DNA from: Streptococcus sp. HMSC067H01
GTDB taxonomy: Bacteria; Bacillota; Bacilli; Lactobacillales; Streptococcaceae
Assembly (NCBI RefSeq): GCF_001814775.1
Contig: NZ_KV817803.1
Location: forward strand, 220,551-284,550
Direction: 5' to 3'
DNA length: 64,000 bases
Every line of letters starts with the position of its first letter. Position 1 is the first letter of the stretch. Below the pieces are notes generated by a model, which saw nothing but the letters and a program-made list of their open reading frames with translations, was not told the origin of the DNA and ran no database searches. Of the stretch, positions 56,488 through 64,000 are shown one piece after another. Position numbers and translations under genes: made by a program.

Positions 56488-58725
56488 CTATTCACTTTTT
56501 TCCATTAAGAAATCGTAGATTTCCTGGACTGTTCCAAGCGCCATTATCTCTTGCTCTTTAACAGTTTGTTTCAGTTTTTGATAAATCTGACTTTCATCCA
56601 TATCACGCTTTTCAGCCTCTTTATTCACCCTCATGACACCATTTTCAATGGTCACAAAGCCAAGTTCTTCAAAAATCTGGATCATTTTAACTAACAGGAT
56701 TTGTTCAATCTTGAGATAGGCCGCCAAATCCTTGAGTTTATAGCGAATGTCAAACTCTGGGAACTGATAGATGGTTTTATACAATTTTGCAAACTGCTCT
56801 CTTGTACCATATCCCGTCAAGTAGTAAGCCTTGGCTATATCATTTTTAAAGTAAAGAGCTGAAAATTCCTGCTCCTGACAGATTTTCTTAAGGAGGGATA
56901 TATCTTCAGGGATATTTTTTATGACAATAGCTAAACAAGAGGTCACATCAGGTAACTCTTGCGTAAAGTCCAAAACAGGTACCCCTTCTGGTAATAGGGC
57001 ATTCTTGCCACGGATGTTAAAGAGCTGGACACCTTCTACACGGGCATCAACCATCATCAACTGCAAGCTTGTTTGTCCATTCCATTGGTTGACAGAAAGA
57101 GTCACTGCCAATTCCAGTTGCTTGGTCTGTGAGAATTCAGTCGCCCATTTCCCTTGACCAAAAGCAACCACCTCAAAACTAGCCTCACCTTTGGAAATTT
57201 TCAGCTTGAGATGAGCATTACCAGCCCCCATAACGCGAGCATTCTCAACTTGAAAATCTCGAATATAGAAGACAGGTTTTTGGTTATCCATCCCAAAAGG
57301 AGCTAGACGTTCAAAACTTTTCACCGTCTCCAAACTCAAGGTCTCTAAATCCAGTTCTTCATCTAAAAATAGATTGTTTTTTCCTTGGACATCTGCGCCT
57401 TTTTCTCGGATATAGGCTTCCAAAACATCAGATAAGGCTTCCAACTTATCCACTTCAAGGGTCATACCTGCAGCACCTGCGTGACCACCAAAGGCGATAA
57501 ACAGTTCTCGATGCGGGTCCAAGGCTTCAAAGATATCGACTGCTTCAATGCTACGAGCGCTACCCTTGACTCGTCCATCTTCGATATTCAAGACAATGAC
57601 TGTCTGACCCAGTTCTTCAAGTAAGCGCCCAGCTACAATTCCAAGAACTCCTGGATTCCAGCCTTCCTTAGCCAAAACTTGAACACTTCTCTCAGGATCT
57701 ACCATGCCTTTGGCTTCATCGTAAATGGACTGAACAATTTCCTTACGTTCTTCATTCTTTTGATGAATCAAAAGGGCGATTTCATGCACTTCCTCATCGT
57801 CAAATCCAGTCAACAAATCAATAGCTGGATTGGGGTCATCCAAGCGTCCTAGGGCATTTAAACGTGGCGCTAACTGAAAACCGACCGTCTCTTCTGTCAC
57901 ATCGCTACTCGAAATCCCAGCGATTTCAAACATTTCCTGCAGGCCCATTCGCTGAGTATTGCGCAAGACCTCAAGACCATATTGGACCATGATACGATTT
58001 TCATCCGTCAGGCTGACCATATCGGCAATTGTACCGATAGCAACCAAGTCCAACAACTCAACCTGCACTTCTTCCAAAAGGGCACAAGCCAACTTAAAAG
58101 CGACACCACAACCCGCTAGATGCTTGAAAGGATAGTCCGCCCCTGGATGTTCAGGATGAATAATAGCATAGGCATCTGGTAAAACTTCAGGCATAGAATG
58201 GTGGTCGGTCACAATGACGTCCACTCCCATCGACTGAGCCAAATCAATAGCTTCATGCCCCGCCACACCATTGTCCACCGTCACAATCAAAGACACGCCC
58301 TGTTGTTCAATGAAATATTTATAGACACTGGCATTTGGACCATAACCATCTGTAAAGCGATTGGGAAGGTAAACCAGACACTCAGCACCTATCTGCTCTA
58401 AACTTTCCTTGACAATGGAAGCCGAAGTCATTCCATCCGCATCGTAGTCACCATAAATGAGAATCAACTCCCCTTGCTCAATAGCCTGACGAATCCGCTC
58501 CACTGCTTTTTCCATATCATGCAGAAGATAGGGATCATGCAAATCATCTAAAGAAGGTTCTAAAAATTTTTTCAGACTGGTTTCATCCTGAATACCTCGT
58601 TCAAATAACAAACGAGCCACTTCAGGGCCCAAACCAGCTTTCTTAGCTATCTTTGTAAAATCCGCATCCTCAACTTGCGGAGCAAATTGCCAATTATAAG
58701 TAGGAATTATCAAAAAATCATCCAC
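56488..58725 (-). CDS. recJ: Single-stranded-DNA-specific exonuclease RecJ
   Basis: 745 residues. DHH domain: IYGDYDADGMTSASI (motif I) and VDNGVAGHEAI, IVTDHHSMPE; DHHA1 with GGHAGAAGMTLE. It is a 5'-3' exonuclease in recombination and repair. A C-terminal extension of about 170 residues (beyond 570) is typical of Gram-positive RecJ. A TGT-TATAAT extended -10 lies about 30 bases upstream. GAAAGAG precedes the ATG. Confidence 0.95.
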   Translation of the reverse strand: MDDFLIIPTYNWQFAPQVEDADFTKIAKKAGLGPEVARLLFERGIQDETSLKKFLEPSLDDLHDPYLLHDMEKAVERIRQAIEQGELILIYGDYDADGMTSASIVKESLEQIGAECLVYLPNRFTDGYGPNASVYKYFIEQQGVSLIVTVDNGVAGHEAIDLAQSMGVDVIVTDHHSMPEVLPDAYAIIHPEHPGADYPFKHLAGCGVAFKLACALLEEVQVELLDLVAIGTIADMVSLTDENRIMVQYGLEVLRNTQRMGLQEMFEIAGISSSDVTEETVGFQLAPRLNALGRLDDPNPAIDLLTGFDDEEVHEIALLIHQKNEERKEIVQSIYDEAKGMVDPERSVQVLAKEGWNPGVLGIVAGRLLEELGQTVIVLNIEDGRVKGSARSIEAVDIFEALDPHRELFIAFGGHAGAAGMTLEVDKLEALSDVLEAYIREKGADVQGKNNLFLDEELDLETLSLETVKSFERLAPFGMDNQKPVFYIRDFQVENARVMGAGNAHLKLKISKGEASFEVVAFGQGKWATEFSQTKQLELAVTLSVNQWNGQTSLQLMMVDARVEGVQLFNIRGKNALLPEGVPVLDFTQELPDVTSCLAIVIKNIPEDISLLKKICQEQEFSALYFKNDIAKAYYLTGYGTREQFAKLYKTIYQFPEFDIRYKLKDLAAYLKIEQILLVKMIQIFEELGFVTIENGVMRVNKEAEKRDMDESQIYQKLKQTVKEQEIMALGTVQEIYDFLMEKSE

Positions 58726-58825
58726 TCTTTCTTACGATTCTATCGTTTTATTATAACATGATTTTCAGTTTTTCTCTATCCAGTTTGCTTTTATCAAAGT
58801 TTTACTAATTTCTTTGTAATATCAT

Positions 58826-58854
58826 TTGACAGGAAAACGCTTTTGTTGTAGAAT
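58826..58854 (+). promoter_or_regulatory. Promoter of the amino-acid ABC operon
   Basis: TTGACA (58826..58831), 17 bases, TAGAAT (58849..58854). The spacer holds GGAAAACGCTTTTG, a weak cre-like sequence (three mismatches). Confidence 0.75.
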
Positions 58855-58889
58855 CTATGTTAAAAAATCTAACACAAAGGAGAATGATT

Positions 58890-59648
58890 ATGACTTTAGT
58901 AGAATTTAAAGCTGTTGAAAAGTATTACGGAGACTACCACGCACTCCAGAATATCAACCTTCGTTTTGAAAAAGGCCAAGTCGTTGTGTTACTTGGACCA
59001 TCTGGTTCTGGAAAGTCAACCCTTATCCGTACTATCAATGGTCTAGAGGCGATTGATAGTGGAAGTCTCTTGGTAAATGGACACCAAGTAGCAGGTGCTA
59101 GCCAAAAAGATTTAGTCCCTCTCCGCAAGGAAGTAGGGATGGTTTTCCAACATTTTAATCTTTATCCACATAAGACTGTGTTAGAAAATGTAACTCTTGC
59201 ACCGATTAAAGTACTAGGCAAAGATCCAAAAGAGGCTCAAAAAACTGCGCAAAAATATTTAGAATTTGTAAATATGTGGGATAAGAAAGATTCCTATCCA
59301 GCTACCCTTTCAGGTGGACAAAAGCAACGAGTAGCTATCGCTAGAGGCCTAGCTATGAAACCTGAACTCCTACTCTTTGATGAACCAACCTCAGCTCTCG
59401 ACCCCGAAACAATCGGTGATGTCCTTGCTGTTATGCAAAAATTAGCCCACGACGGCATGAATATGATGATCGTCACACACGAAATGGGCTTCGCTCGCAA
59501 GGTAGCTGATCGCATCATCTTTATGGCAGATGGACAAGTCCTGGTCGATACAACAGATGTGGATGCATTTTTTGATCACCCAAGTGAGCCGCGCGCCCAA
59601 CAATTTCTCAGCAAGATTATCAACCACGAAAGTGACAAGGTCAAATAA
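58890..59648 (+). CDS. Polar amino-acid ABC transporter, ATP-binding protein
   Basis: 252 residues (GlnQ type). Walker A GPSGSGKSTL, Q-loop VGMVFQHFNLYPH, signature LSGGQKQRVAIARG, Walker B LLLFDEPTSALD, H-loop MIVTHEMGFAR. It drives import with the binding protein and two permeases encoded behind. Two earlier ATGs are too close to or before AAAGGAG; 58890 has seven-base spacing. Equivalent four-gene order is known next to recJ in pneumococci; the substrate is not certain. Confidence 0.92.
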   Translation: MTLVEFKAVEKYYGDYHALQNINLRFEKGQVVVLLGPSGSGKSTLIRTINGLEAIDSGSLLVNGHQVAGASQKDLVPLRKEVGMVFQHFNLYPHKTVLENVTLAPIKVLGKDPKEAQKTAQKYLEFVNMWDKKDSYPATLSGGQKQRVAIARGLAMKPELLLFDEPTSALDPETIGDVLAVMQKLAHDGMNMMIVTHEMGFARKVADRIIFMADGQVLVDTTDVDAFFDHPSEPRAQQFLSKIINHESDKVK

Positions 59649-59658
59649 GGAGAAGCCT

Positions 59659-60453
59659 ATGAAAAAGAATTTCTTTCTTGCAATAGTAGTTACCAGCCTT
59701 TTAAGTTTTGGATTTGTGACATCAATTCAAGCAGATACCAGTATCGCAGATATCCAAAAAAGGGGAGAAATCGTTGTCGGCGTCAAACAAGACGTCCCGA
59801 ATTTCGGCTATAAAAATCCGAAAACAGGAGAATTCTCAGGTATTGAAACAGATTTAGCTAAACTGATTGCAGACCAACTCAAGGTCAAGGTCCGCTATGT
59901 TCCAGTTACTGCCCAAACGCGAGGTCCTCTATTAGACAACGAACAAGTGGATATGGACATCGCCACCTTCACAATCACAGATGAGCGGAAAAAGCTCTAC
60001 AACTTCACCAGCCCTTACTATACAGACGCCTGTGGATTTTTGGTAAATAAATCAGGTAAGATTAAAAATATTGAGGATTTGAACGGAAAAACCATTGGAG
60101 TCGCACAAGGATCCATCACCCAAAAACTGATTAGCGACTTGGGTAAGAAAAAAGGCCTTGCCTTTAAATTTGTCGAACTCGGATCTTATCCTGAATTAAT
60201 CACCTCCCTCCACGCCCATCGGATTGATGCCTTCTCGGTAGACCGTTCTATCCTTTCCGGCTATACCAGCAAAAGAACAGAACTACTTGACGATAGCTTC
60301 AAACCTTCTGACTATGGTATTGTAACTAAAAAAACGAACACGCAACTGAATGACTATCTAGATCAATTGGTTGTCAAATGGAGTCAGGATGGGACCTTGC
60401 AGAACTTATACGATCGCTACAATCTCAAACCTTCCAAACACTCAGCAGAATAA
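59659..60453 (+). CDS. Amino-acid-binding protein of the ABC transporter
   Basis: 264 residues of the family 3 solute-binding proteins: IADIQKRGEIVVGVKQDVPNFGYKNPKTGEFSGIETDLAKLIADQL, DMDIATFTITDERKKLYNFTSPYY, VDRSILSGY. The N-terminus is a signal peptide (MKKNFFLAIVVTSLLSFGFVTSIQA) with a cleavage site after QA and no lipobox cysteine, unusual for a Gram-positive binding protein. AAGGAG lies eight bases before the ATG; a longer frame overlapping the previous gene is not used. Confidence 0.9.
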   Translation: MKKNFFLAIVVTSLLSFGFVTSIQADTSIADIQKRGEIVVGVKQDVPNFGYKNPKTGEFSGIETDLAKLIADQLKVKVRYVPVTAQTRGPLLDNEQVDMDIATFTITDERKKLYNFTSPYYTDACGFLVNKSGKIKNIEDLNGKTIGVAQGSITQKLISDLGKKKGLAFKFVELGSYPELITSLHAHRIDAFSVDRSILSGYTSKRTELLDDSFKPSDYGIVTKKTNTQLNDYLDQLVVKWSQDGTLQNLYDRYNLKPSKHSAE

Positions 60454-60465
60454 GGAGGTAGCTAC

Positions 60466-61143
60466 ATGATAGATTCATCATCTTGGACAGCTTATTTTCA
60501 ACATTTTGGTCAATTTTTTAACGGATTTCTCTTTACTATAGCTATCGCTCTAGGTTCTTTTGCCCTAGCCATGCTATTGGGCATCCTATTCGGTACATTA
60601 TCCACTAGCAAACATGGCAGTTTACGGATCTTGTCCCGTATCTTTGTCGAATTTTATCAAAACACCCCTCTCCTAGTTCAGTTCGTTATTGTATTTTACG
60701 GCTTGCCTCTGATTAGTAACCATACTATCATGATTCCCATCTACTGGACTGCCGTTCTTTGTGTCGGACTCTACCACGGCGCATATATCGCTGAAGTCAT
60801 TCGGTCAGGAATTCAATCTATCCCTAGAGGCCAACTCGAAGCCGCTCTTTCTCAGGGATTCACCTATGCAAATGCAATGCACTTGATTATCCTACCGCAG
60901 GCTTTTCGCATCATTCTCCCTCCCTTGACCAACCAAGTCGTCAACCTGATTAAGAATACTTCGACAGTAGCTATCATTTCTGGAGTTGACCTCATGTTTG
61001 TCACCAAATCTTGGTCCGCACTCAACGGAAACTATGTCCCTGCCTTTTTAGGCGCCGCCTTCTTCTACTTTGCCCTCTGCTTCCCTGTAGCCCAATTTGG
61101 ACGAAAAATGGAGCAAGCTAACAAAAAAGCTTATTCACTTTAG
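60466..61143 (+). CDS. Amino-acid ABC transporter permease (first)
   Basis: 225 residues, about five spans, HisM/GlnP family. N-terminal FFNGFLFTIAIALGSFALAMLLGILFG and the EAA loop GQLEAALSQGFTYANAMHLIILPQAFRIILPPL that docks to the ATPase. GGAGG upstream, 12 bases after the binding-protein gene. Confidence 0.92.
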   Translation: MIDSSSWTAYFQHFGQFFNGFLFTIAIALGSFALAMLLGILFGTLSTSKHGSLRILSRIFVEFYQNTPLLVQFVIVFYGLPLISNHTIMIPIYWTAVLCVGLYHGAYIAEVIRSGIQSIPRGQLEAALSQGFTYANAMHLIILPQAFRIILPPLTNQVVNLIKNTSTVAIISGVDLMFVTKSWSALNGNYVPAFLGAAFFYFALCFPVAQFGRKMEQANKKAYSL

Positions 61144-61152
61144 GAGGTTTTT

Positions 61153-61812
61153 ATGGAAAGTATTCTTGAAGTTCTCAGTCTAGACAACCTCATCTTTATT
61201 TTAAAAGGTTTTGGTCTAACCCTCTATATCTCTTTGATTGCTATCACGCTTTCAACAGCAATTGGAACCATCCTTGCTGTCATGCGTAACGGAAAAAACA
61301 CCCTATTACGAATCCTTGCTAGTGTCTACATTGAATTTGTCCGAAATGTTCCTAATCTACTCTGGATTTTCACTATTTTTTTAGTCTTTAAAATGAAGTC
61401 TACCCCAGCTGGAATCACCGCCTTTACTCTCTTTACATCTGCAGCCCTTGCTGAAATTATCCGAGGTGGTCTTAACGCAGTGGATCAAGGACAATACGAG
61501 GCTGGAATGGCACAAGGTTTCTCCTATCGCCAAATCCTCTATCATATCATCCTACCGCAAGCCATCCGCAAGATGCTCCCTGCCATCATCTCTCAATTTG
61601 TAACAGTGATTAAGGATACAAGTCTTCTATACTCTGTAATCGCCCTCCAAGAGCTTTTTGGTGCCAGTCAAATCCTCATGGGCCGATACTTTGAACCGGA
61701 ACAGGTTTTCAGCTTATATATCCTGATCGCCCTAATCTACTTCAGCTTCAATCTAGCTATTTCAAGCCTTTCACGGACTCTAGCAAAACGTTGGCAACAA
61801 GCTGCAGAATAA
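61153..61812 (+). CDS. Amino-acid ABC transporter permease (second)
   Basis: 219 residues, about five spans, same family. ILKGFGLTLYISLIAITLSTAIGTILAVMRNG and the EAA loop GQYEAGMAQGFSYRQILYHIILPQAIRKMLPAI. It pairs with the first permease. Nine bases after it, with GGAGG before the ATG. The operon ends in a terminator within a repeated element. Confidence 0.92.
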   Translation: MESILEVLSLDNLIFILKGFGLTLYISLIAITLSTAIGTILAVMRNGKNTLLRILASVYIEFVRNVPNLLWIFTIFLVFKMKSTPAGITAFTLFTSAALAEIIRGGLNAVDQGQYEAGMAQGFSYRQILYHIILPQAIRKMLPAIISQFVTVIKDTSLLYSVIALQELFGASQILMGRYFEPEQVFSLYILIALIYFSFNLAISSLSRTLAKRWQQAAE

Positions 61813-61815
61813 CAA

Positions 61816-61985
61816 GAGGTTGGGACAAAAAATCCCGGCCTCACTTTTTATTAACAATCAAACTTTGACGCGGTAGCTGATTGAACTTTTTGTTCGTCTT
61901 TTAGACTCCAAAAAGCTCCTAATCATCCTCGCGGGGCTGGGACTACGAAATCGAGACTTTGTCTATCGATTTCTGTCCCACCGCC
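61816..61985 (+). repeat. Intergenic hairpin-ended element, copy 2
   Basis: GAGGTTGGGA (61816..61825)/TCCCGGCCTC (61833..61842) with a T-run (ACTTTTTATT) forms the terminator of the amino-acid ABC operon. The other end is TGGGAC (61938..61943)/GTCCCA (61975..61980), enclosing GAAATCGA/TCGATTTC. Both ends match copy 1 (42795..42977, opposite orientation), while the middle differs. Confidence 0.65.
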
Positions 61986-62036
61986 TTTTGAGAGAAATCT
62001 TTTTGCCTATTCCTTTACTAGAATAAAGCTAGGGAA

Positions 62037-62065
62037 TTTAAAAAAGCCATACTTTATGCTAGACT
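62037..62065 (+). promoter_or_regulatory. Promoter of the methyltransferase gene, predicted leaderless
   Basis: TTTAAA (62037..62042), 17 bases ending TGC, TAGACT (62060..62065), then six bases to the ATG; no Shine-Dalgarno. Confidence 0.5.
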
Positions 62066-62071
62066 AGAAAT

Positions 62072-62653
62072 ATGGAACATCATTTTAATCATCGAGCAGA
62101 ATCATTTGATTCTTCAAAAAATCAATTTTTGACCGATCTTGTTTGTCAGCAAGTAGAAAAACAAGTGCCTGATTTGTCGAACAAATCAGTCTTAGACTTT
62201 GGAGGCGGAACTGGCCTTATCGCCCTTCCTCTTGCCAAACAAGCTAAATCAGTGACCTTGGTTGATATTGCAGACAAGATGCTTGCGCAAGCTCGTCTCA
62301 AGATTGAAAGTCAAAAGCTTGCAAACCTAGACTTGATTCAACAGGATTTATTACTTGAACCACTTGAAGAAGAGTTCGATCTTATTATCGTCAGTCGAGT
62401 TCTTCATCATATGCCTAATCTTGATGACAGTTTATCTATGTTCAAGGAACATTTGACTCATGGCGGGCAACTCTTTATCGCTGATTTTACTCTACCAGAT
62501 GGAGAGACACACGGTTTTATCATTTCTGAACTTGAAGAAAGTCTCAGCCAACAAGGTTTCTCGGAAATAACAAGTCAAATACTCTACAGCTCAGACCATC
62601 TCTTTCTCCATAAACCTTCCCAATTATTTCTTACAAGCAGCAAGAATATTTAG
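62072..62653 (+). CDS. Class I SAM-dependent methyltransferase
   Basis: 193 residues. Motif I SVLDFGGGTGLIALPLAKQ (near 39-57), an acidic end of strand 2 (VTLVDIADKMLAQA), and motif LIIVSRVLHHMPNLDDSL, typical of small UbiE/Coq5-like methyltransferases. The substrate is unknown. There is no ribosome-binding site, and the -10 lies six bases before the ATG, so the mRNA is probably leaderless. It lies alone before ssrA. Confidence 0.88.
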   Translation: MEHHFNHRAESFDSSKNQFLTDLVCQQVEKQVPDLSNKSVLDFGGGTGLIALPLAKQAKSVTLVDIADKMLAQARLKIESQKLANLDLIQQDLLLEPLEEEFDLIIVSRVLHHMPNLDDSLSMFKEHLTHGGQLFIADFTLPDGETHGFIISELEESLSQQGFSEITSQILYSSDHLFLHKPSQLFLTSSKNI

Positions 62654-62711
62654 CCCTTAGAGTATCAGATAAGCCCTAAAAACAAAGCAAATGCTAACCT
62701 TTACTCAGCTT

Positions 62712-62740
62712 TTGCATTTTCCCAATAGATAAGGTATAAT
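62712..62740 (+). promoter_or_regulatory. Promoter of ssrA
   Basis: TTGCAT (62712..62717), 17 bases, TATAAT (62735..62740). It lies about 16 bases before the mature 5' end. Confidence 0.75.
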
Positions 62741-62756
62741 AGTTGTATTGTCTTTT

Positions 62757-63101
62757 GGGGTCGTTACGGATTCGACAGGCATTATGAGGCATATTTTGCG
62801 ACTCGTGTGGCGACGTAAACGCTCAGTTAAATATAACTGCAAAAAATAACACTTCTTACGCTCTAGCTGCCTAAAAACCAGCAGGCGTGACCCGATTCGG
62901 ATTGCTCGTGTCTGATGACAGGTCTTATTATTAGCGAGATACGATCAAGCTTTGTCTAGCAGTTTGATAAGAGATTTATAGACTCGCAGTTCCTAGGCTT
63001 GAGTTATGTGTCGAGGGGCTGTTAAAACAATACATAACCTATAGTTGTAGACAAATATGTTAGCAGGTGTTTGGACGTGGGTTCGACTCCCACCGGCTCC
63101 A
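62757..63101 (+). ncRNA. ssrA: tmRNA (transfer-messenger RNA)
   Basis: GGGGTCGTTACGG at the 5' end pairs with the acceptor CGGCTCC, and the T-arm GTGGGTTCGACTCCCAC closes the tRNA-like part. The resume codon GCA starts at 62839, and the open frame encodes AKNNTSYALAA then TAA (62872..62874), the streptococcal proteolysis tag. The CCA end is not encoded (TTA follows), so it is added. tmRNA with SmpB rescues stalled ribosomes. Confidence 0.97.
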
Positions 63102-63107
63102 TTATAT

Positions 63108-63138
63108 TAAAAAAACGTTGATGATCTCAACGTTTTTT
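63108..63138 (+). terminator. Terminator of ssrA
   Basis: AACGTTGA (63114..63121), loop TGATC, TCAACGTT (63127..63134), extended by A-T pairs and a T-run; it works on both strands. Confidence 0.9.
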
Positions 63139-63307
63139 CTGTCCTCATACAAGTTTACAGTGTTACATCAAGATACTTGAAAGATGGAAATATTCACTTT
63201 TCTTCTATGGATAAATAACATATACATTGAACAGCTATTCAATTGAATTTTTAGTGTTTTAAAGATCTGTAAGACTGACATTCCACCATTCTCCTAATAT
63301 TATTCAT

Positions 63308-63343
63308 CAAAAAAACCGTAAGAATTTCTTCTTACGGTTTTTC
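63308..63343 (-). terminator. Terminator of the LPXTG protein gene (bidirectional)
   Basis: AAAACCGTAAGAA (63312..63324), loop TTTC, TTCTTACGGTTTT (63329..63341): a perfect 13-base stem with A/T flanks. Between it and the ssrA terminator nothing else is seen. Confidence 0.9.
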
Positions 63344-63398
63344 TAGCAAACTCATAGAATCAAGATTCTCAAGTATGCTTTATCAGAGTAATGATAAA

Positions 63399-64000
63399 TT
63401 ACTCTTCTTCCTTGCGTTTTTTAGCGAAGAGAAGTCCACCTGTCGCTGCTGCAAGAAGTGCTAAGCCAAGTGAAGCGTTAGATTGCTCTGTACCAGTATT
63501 TGGCAATTCTTTCGCTCCAGCTTTCTTAGCTGATTGGTTAGCAGCTGACTCTTTAGTTGCTTCCTTAACAGCTTTCTCACTTGCAATTACTGCTACTGAT
63601 CCATCTGCAAAGGTTACAACTACTGATCCGTCATTGTTAACCTTGATATCTGTTGCTGTTGGGTTAGCTTTCTTAACTTCGTCGGCTACCTTAGCTTTTT
63701 CTGCATCAGTCAAGTTACTTGGATCTGTAACTGGGGTTACTGATGGGTTCTTAACGCCATTTGAATCAGCTGATTTCACTGTCTTCGCTGGGGTCAAGAC
63801 TACTACTGAACCATCTGGGAAGGTTACTGTTGCTGTGCCATCATTTCCTACTTCTACCTTGCTTGCTGTTGGATTAGCTTTCTTAACTTTGTCGGCTACC
63901 TTAGCTTTTTCGGCATCAGTCAAGTTGCTTGGATCTACAACAGGAGTTACTGTTGGATTTGTGACTACTTTATCAGATGATTTCTTAACTGTCTTATCTG
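63399..64000 (-). CDS. LPXTG cell-wall-anchored repeat protein, 3' part only
   Basis: The frame is open to the right edge of the window, so the start lies outside; about 200 C-terminal residues are seen. Two and a bit repeats of about 70 residues occur, each beginning DPSNLTDAEKAKVAD and containing NPTA, then a strand region with TVTFPDGSVVV. They end in a spacer and the sorting signal LPNTG, a hydrophobic span (LGLALLAAATGGLLFA) and KKRKEEE. Sortase A would link it to the peptidoglycan. Repeats of this kind extend surface proteins; the adhesive domain would be upstream. Repeat family not firmly named (Rib/long-repeat-like). Confidence 0.9.
   Translation of the reverse strand, partial: DKTVKKSSDKVVTNPTVTPVVDPSNLTDAEKAKVADKVKKANPTASKVEVGNDGTATVTFPDGSVVVLTPAKTVKSADSNGVKNPSVTPVTDPSNLTDAEKAKVADEVKKANPTATDIKVNNDGSVVVTFADGSVAVIASEKAVKEATKESAANQSAKKAGAKELPNTGTEQSNASLGLALLAAATGGLLFAKKRKEEE

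Noticed and set aside
59530..59658. 307-codon version of the amino-acid-binding protein
   Set aside because: The extension overlaps the ATPase gene and has no signal peptide at its start; the ATG at 59659 with AAGGAG begins a proper signal peptide.
63399..63923. A complete 174-aa protein starting at 63923
   Set aside because: The frame stays open to the window edge and continues the same repeat; the apparent start is a leucine codon (TTG) inside a repeat.

Overview
The window looks like chromosomal DNA of a mitis-group Streptococcus (S. mitis / S. oralis / S. infantis type). This rests on the ssrA gene with proteolysis tag AKNNTSYALAA, a late-competence ssbB, EstA, PBP2X and CcrZ sequences of pneumococcal type, two PadR-linked DUF2812 genes, GlnR/HrcA/CtsR/T-box control sites of Firmicutes type, and a moderately AT-rich composition. 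Species level is an inference. Gene order is a mosaic of blocks I know from S. pneumoniae (serS-DUF956-lysC-fabM; groESL; ssbB-ytpR-trx; rimP-nusA-infB-rbfA; hrcA-grpE-dnaK-dnaJ; glnRA; rsmH-ftsL-pbpX-mraY; recJ-rnjB-estA-uvrC), joined differently.

Layout. 0-5 kb: fabM and a secreted unknown (minus), then lysC, DUF956 and T-box-controlled serS (plus). 5-7 kb: groESL with a CIRCE and a CtsR-like box. 7-14.5 kb: a sugar cassette between groES and ssbB: a four-component LevQ-LevS-LevR-LevT type sensing operon followed by a mannose-family PTS (levDEFG) and a small membrane protein. 14.7-19.2 kb: ssbB, an SDR, YtpR, thioredoxin, DUF4651, DUF1912, DUF438/hemerythrin/PAS and DUF1858 genes. 19.3-20.4 kb: a coupled three-gene unit with an EcsC-like protein and two small proteins, one only 50 aa. 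20.5-26.2 kb: the translation operon rimP-nusA-ylxR-ylxQ-infB-rbfA. 26.4-31 kb: GH3 hexosaminidase, trmB, ccrZ and the EcsAB/PptAB exporter. 31-38.8 kb: HIT protein, two small envelope-type unknowns, then hrcA-grpE-dnaK, a DJ-1 gene and dnaJ, with two CIRCEs. 38.8-42.7 kb: PadR/DUF2812 unit, glnRA, an ArAE-like membrane protein. 43-47.5 kb: division/cell-wall genes rsmH-ftsL-pbpX-mraY. 47.8-50.6 kb: an AT-rich HNH nuclease + SMC/ABC-type ATPase pair resembling Septu defence. 50.7-58.7 kb: uvrC, matrixin protease, estA, RNase J2, recJ. 58.8-61.8 kb: polar amino-acid ABC transporter. 62-64 kb: methyltransferase, tmRNA, and the 3' part of an LPXTG repeat protein that runs off the window.

How the parts work together: two chaperone operons share HrcA control; glnR represses itself and glnA through an operator just past the preceding gene; the lev regulators probably switch the adjacent PTS through an inverted repeat beside a cre site, behind a strong terminator. 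Less expected items are the nuclease/ATPase pair with a second zinc ribbon nested in the HNH domain, three genes whose -10 box lies exactly six bases before the ATG with no Shine-Dalgarno (predicted leaderless mRNAs), a CIRCE that also forms a terminator, heavily structured spacers in the dnaK operon, and two copies of a modular intergenic element with hairpin ends.
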